Source: Rhodocollybia butyracea (Eukaryota > Basidiomycota > Agaricomycetes > Agaricales > Omphalotaceae). Taken from it: 21,729 bases of DNA. This document shows positions 20,445 through 21,729 of the stretch, one piece after another. The stretch spans positions 1 through 21,729 of the forward strand of contig JADNRY010000916.1 of the NCBI GenBank assembly GCA_015501585.1. The letters are read 5' to 3'. Made by a program: the position numbers and the translations under genes. Below the pieces are notes generated by a model. The model was not told the DNA's origin, searched no databases, and saw nothing but the letters and a program-made list of their open reading frames with translations. Position 1 is the stretch's first letter, and each line of letters opens with the position of its first letter.

Positions 20445-21729
20445 TTAGCTATCCACCGGTGTATCATACGGCTTTCTCTTCGCCGTTTCTAAAAAAATGG
20501 CGAATGTGGACAGGAGAAGCAGAGCGAATCCTACGGCGTTCCATATATCCCATAAAATCTGAGCTGTCATATTCAGATGCCTGGAGAGCGATTCCCACAC
20601 AAGCACTGGAAGGACCAAAAATGGATCATTTATATAAGTCTCAAGGACCCAGTTTATAGCACTTTCAGCAGTGAGCTCTATGCTTTGTCCAGCATGAACC
20701 AATTTCACTGGACTTAGCCCATAAGCCAACGCTGAAAGGGCAGAAGTGATATCACAATCATGGTCTGAGATACTGTCCTCATAGCACAAGCGCAAGTTTG
20801 TTAGATTATTCCAAGCTATGGATTTGAAATGGATTCCTGCGCGAAACCAGCCCTCCACCTCATCCAGGTTCGTCGATGTGCGTAGACGTTCAAAGATTTG
20901 TGAAAACACATAAAAATCATTTGTTACCTCCCACAGCTTTTCTGATTGCTTGGGGGAAATGCACCAAGCGACCGAAAAAGAAGACTCTTTGCGGATGGGT
21001 TGGAGGTATAGTGTCCAAGCCATGTAAGAGAAGCTAAAACCTGATTTTGGCGGTGGCAAGCTACAAAACGTTCCCCATCTTTCAAAGTGTTACCAATGTC
21101 AGACATATGGACATCTGGAAATTCTGGATCCATGGGTCGTTTCCACATCCAGTTGTAGGCAGATATTATAACAACATATAGCCCCCAGAAGAGCGTATAA
21201 AGAATGCGCGAGTAAAGCAGATGTGTAAGGGTTGTTTTGTAAGAACACTGAACAGTGAATAGTGGAAGGACAGTGGCCATGAGGTAAAGAACAACGACAG
21301 TCACAGAGATAGCACCAACAATATATGCCATGATGGTGCTTAGAGGATGAGAAAGATGATGAGCCCAACAAAGAATAGTATCAGGGCTAGATGAAGGAGA
21401 GTGGGGAGCATTCCAATGAGTGACTGAACGCGCCATTTCTCGAGCCCATCAAGGCGGAATTGCCGGATAAATGCTTGCTCCTGGGGTGTGCCAGTGACAA
21501 TGGACATATACTGACGAAGCCATTGCTTTGCAAGTACTGCAAAGAGAGCGACAGAAAGGGCGATAACAAGGCTTGTAAACCAGAGACCATTGACCCATAG
21601 ATCCAGGATGGCAGGAGAGAACGCGGTACTGGTAGAAGGAATGTTCGAAATGGCAGTACTGTTTGCATTTGCGCGGACAAGCAGGGTCCAATTCGCTGAG
21701 ATACGACGCTGAGAAGCTGAGTATAGTCT
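20445..21729 (-). CDS. DUF6535-type transmembrane protein, C-terminal part, cut by the right edge
   Basis: The coding sequence enters from the right edge and stops at TAA 20445-20447; about 427 residues are visible and no intron is needed. The recognisable block is LWVNGLWFTSLVIALSVALF, AVLAKQWLRQYM, a loop, LRHxA-like LLHLALILFFVGLIIFL and PLSTIMAYIVGAISVTVVV, i.e. several membrane helices of the DUF6535 type. Such proteins are common and often multi-copy in agaricomycetes, and their function is unknown. The rest is a mostly helical, divergent cytosolic-looking region, and a final hydrophobic segment (AVGFALLLLSTFAIFL) lies near the C-terminus. Two frame breaks occur, at 21345-21346 (GG) and 20952-20956 (G5). 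Adding one base to each run restores a single frame through FLIPLS and FPPKQSEKLWEV. Identification is from membrane-block resemblance and cannot be confirmed here. Confidence 0.7.

Overview
The window looks like nuclear DNA of a basidiomycete fungus, most likely an agaricomycete. The basis is short phase-consistent introns of about 48-69 bp, a BEM2-type polarity regulator, a DUF6535-type membrane protein and an F-box protein of the style common in mushrooms. I see no prokaryotic features, rRNA, tRNA or CRISPR array.

Layout, left to right: (1) 182-680, a 483-bp non-autonomous hAT-type element with 16-bp inverted ends and an 8-bp target duplication. (2) 1941-4778 (+), a four-exon F-box gene. 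(3) 5825-7057 (-), a seven-exon gene for a ComA/phosphosulfolactate-synthase-like protein with a possible mitochondrial leader. (4) 7897-8785 (-), a broken TIM50-like gene. (5) 9437-10842 (+), a secreted protein of unknown family. Its first two exons carry a signal peptide and a main domain; the rest is a train of tiny exons (about 16-84 bp) separated by introns that resemble one another more than the exons do. (6) 11963-18743 (-), a 14-exon BEM2-like gene with PH, RasGEF-N, RasGEF, PH and RhoGAP regions. (7) About 19920-20235 (-), an unrecognised gene fragment. (8) 20445 to the right edge (-), the C-terminal part of a DUF6535-type membrane protein.

The genes do not form a pathway or operon; each is independently transcribed. 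Two points deserve attention. First, the micro-exon secreted gene at 9437-11087 is the best candidate for something undescribed. Its architecture recalls micro-exon genes and the bicycle-type effectors of other eukaryotes, but I do not recognise the protein family.

Second, most of the long genes read correctly only if single bases are added or removed in mononucleotide runs. Wherever this is needed, A/T runs appear one base too long and G/C runs one base too short. That bias points to consensus error in the assembly rather than to decayed genes. With those corrections the ComA-like, secreted-protein and BEM2-like models all come out as exact multiples of three. Protein lengths given below include these inferred corrections.
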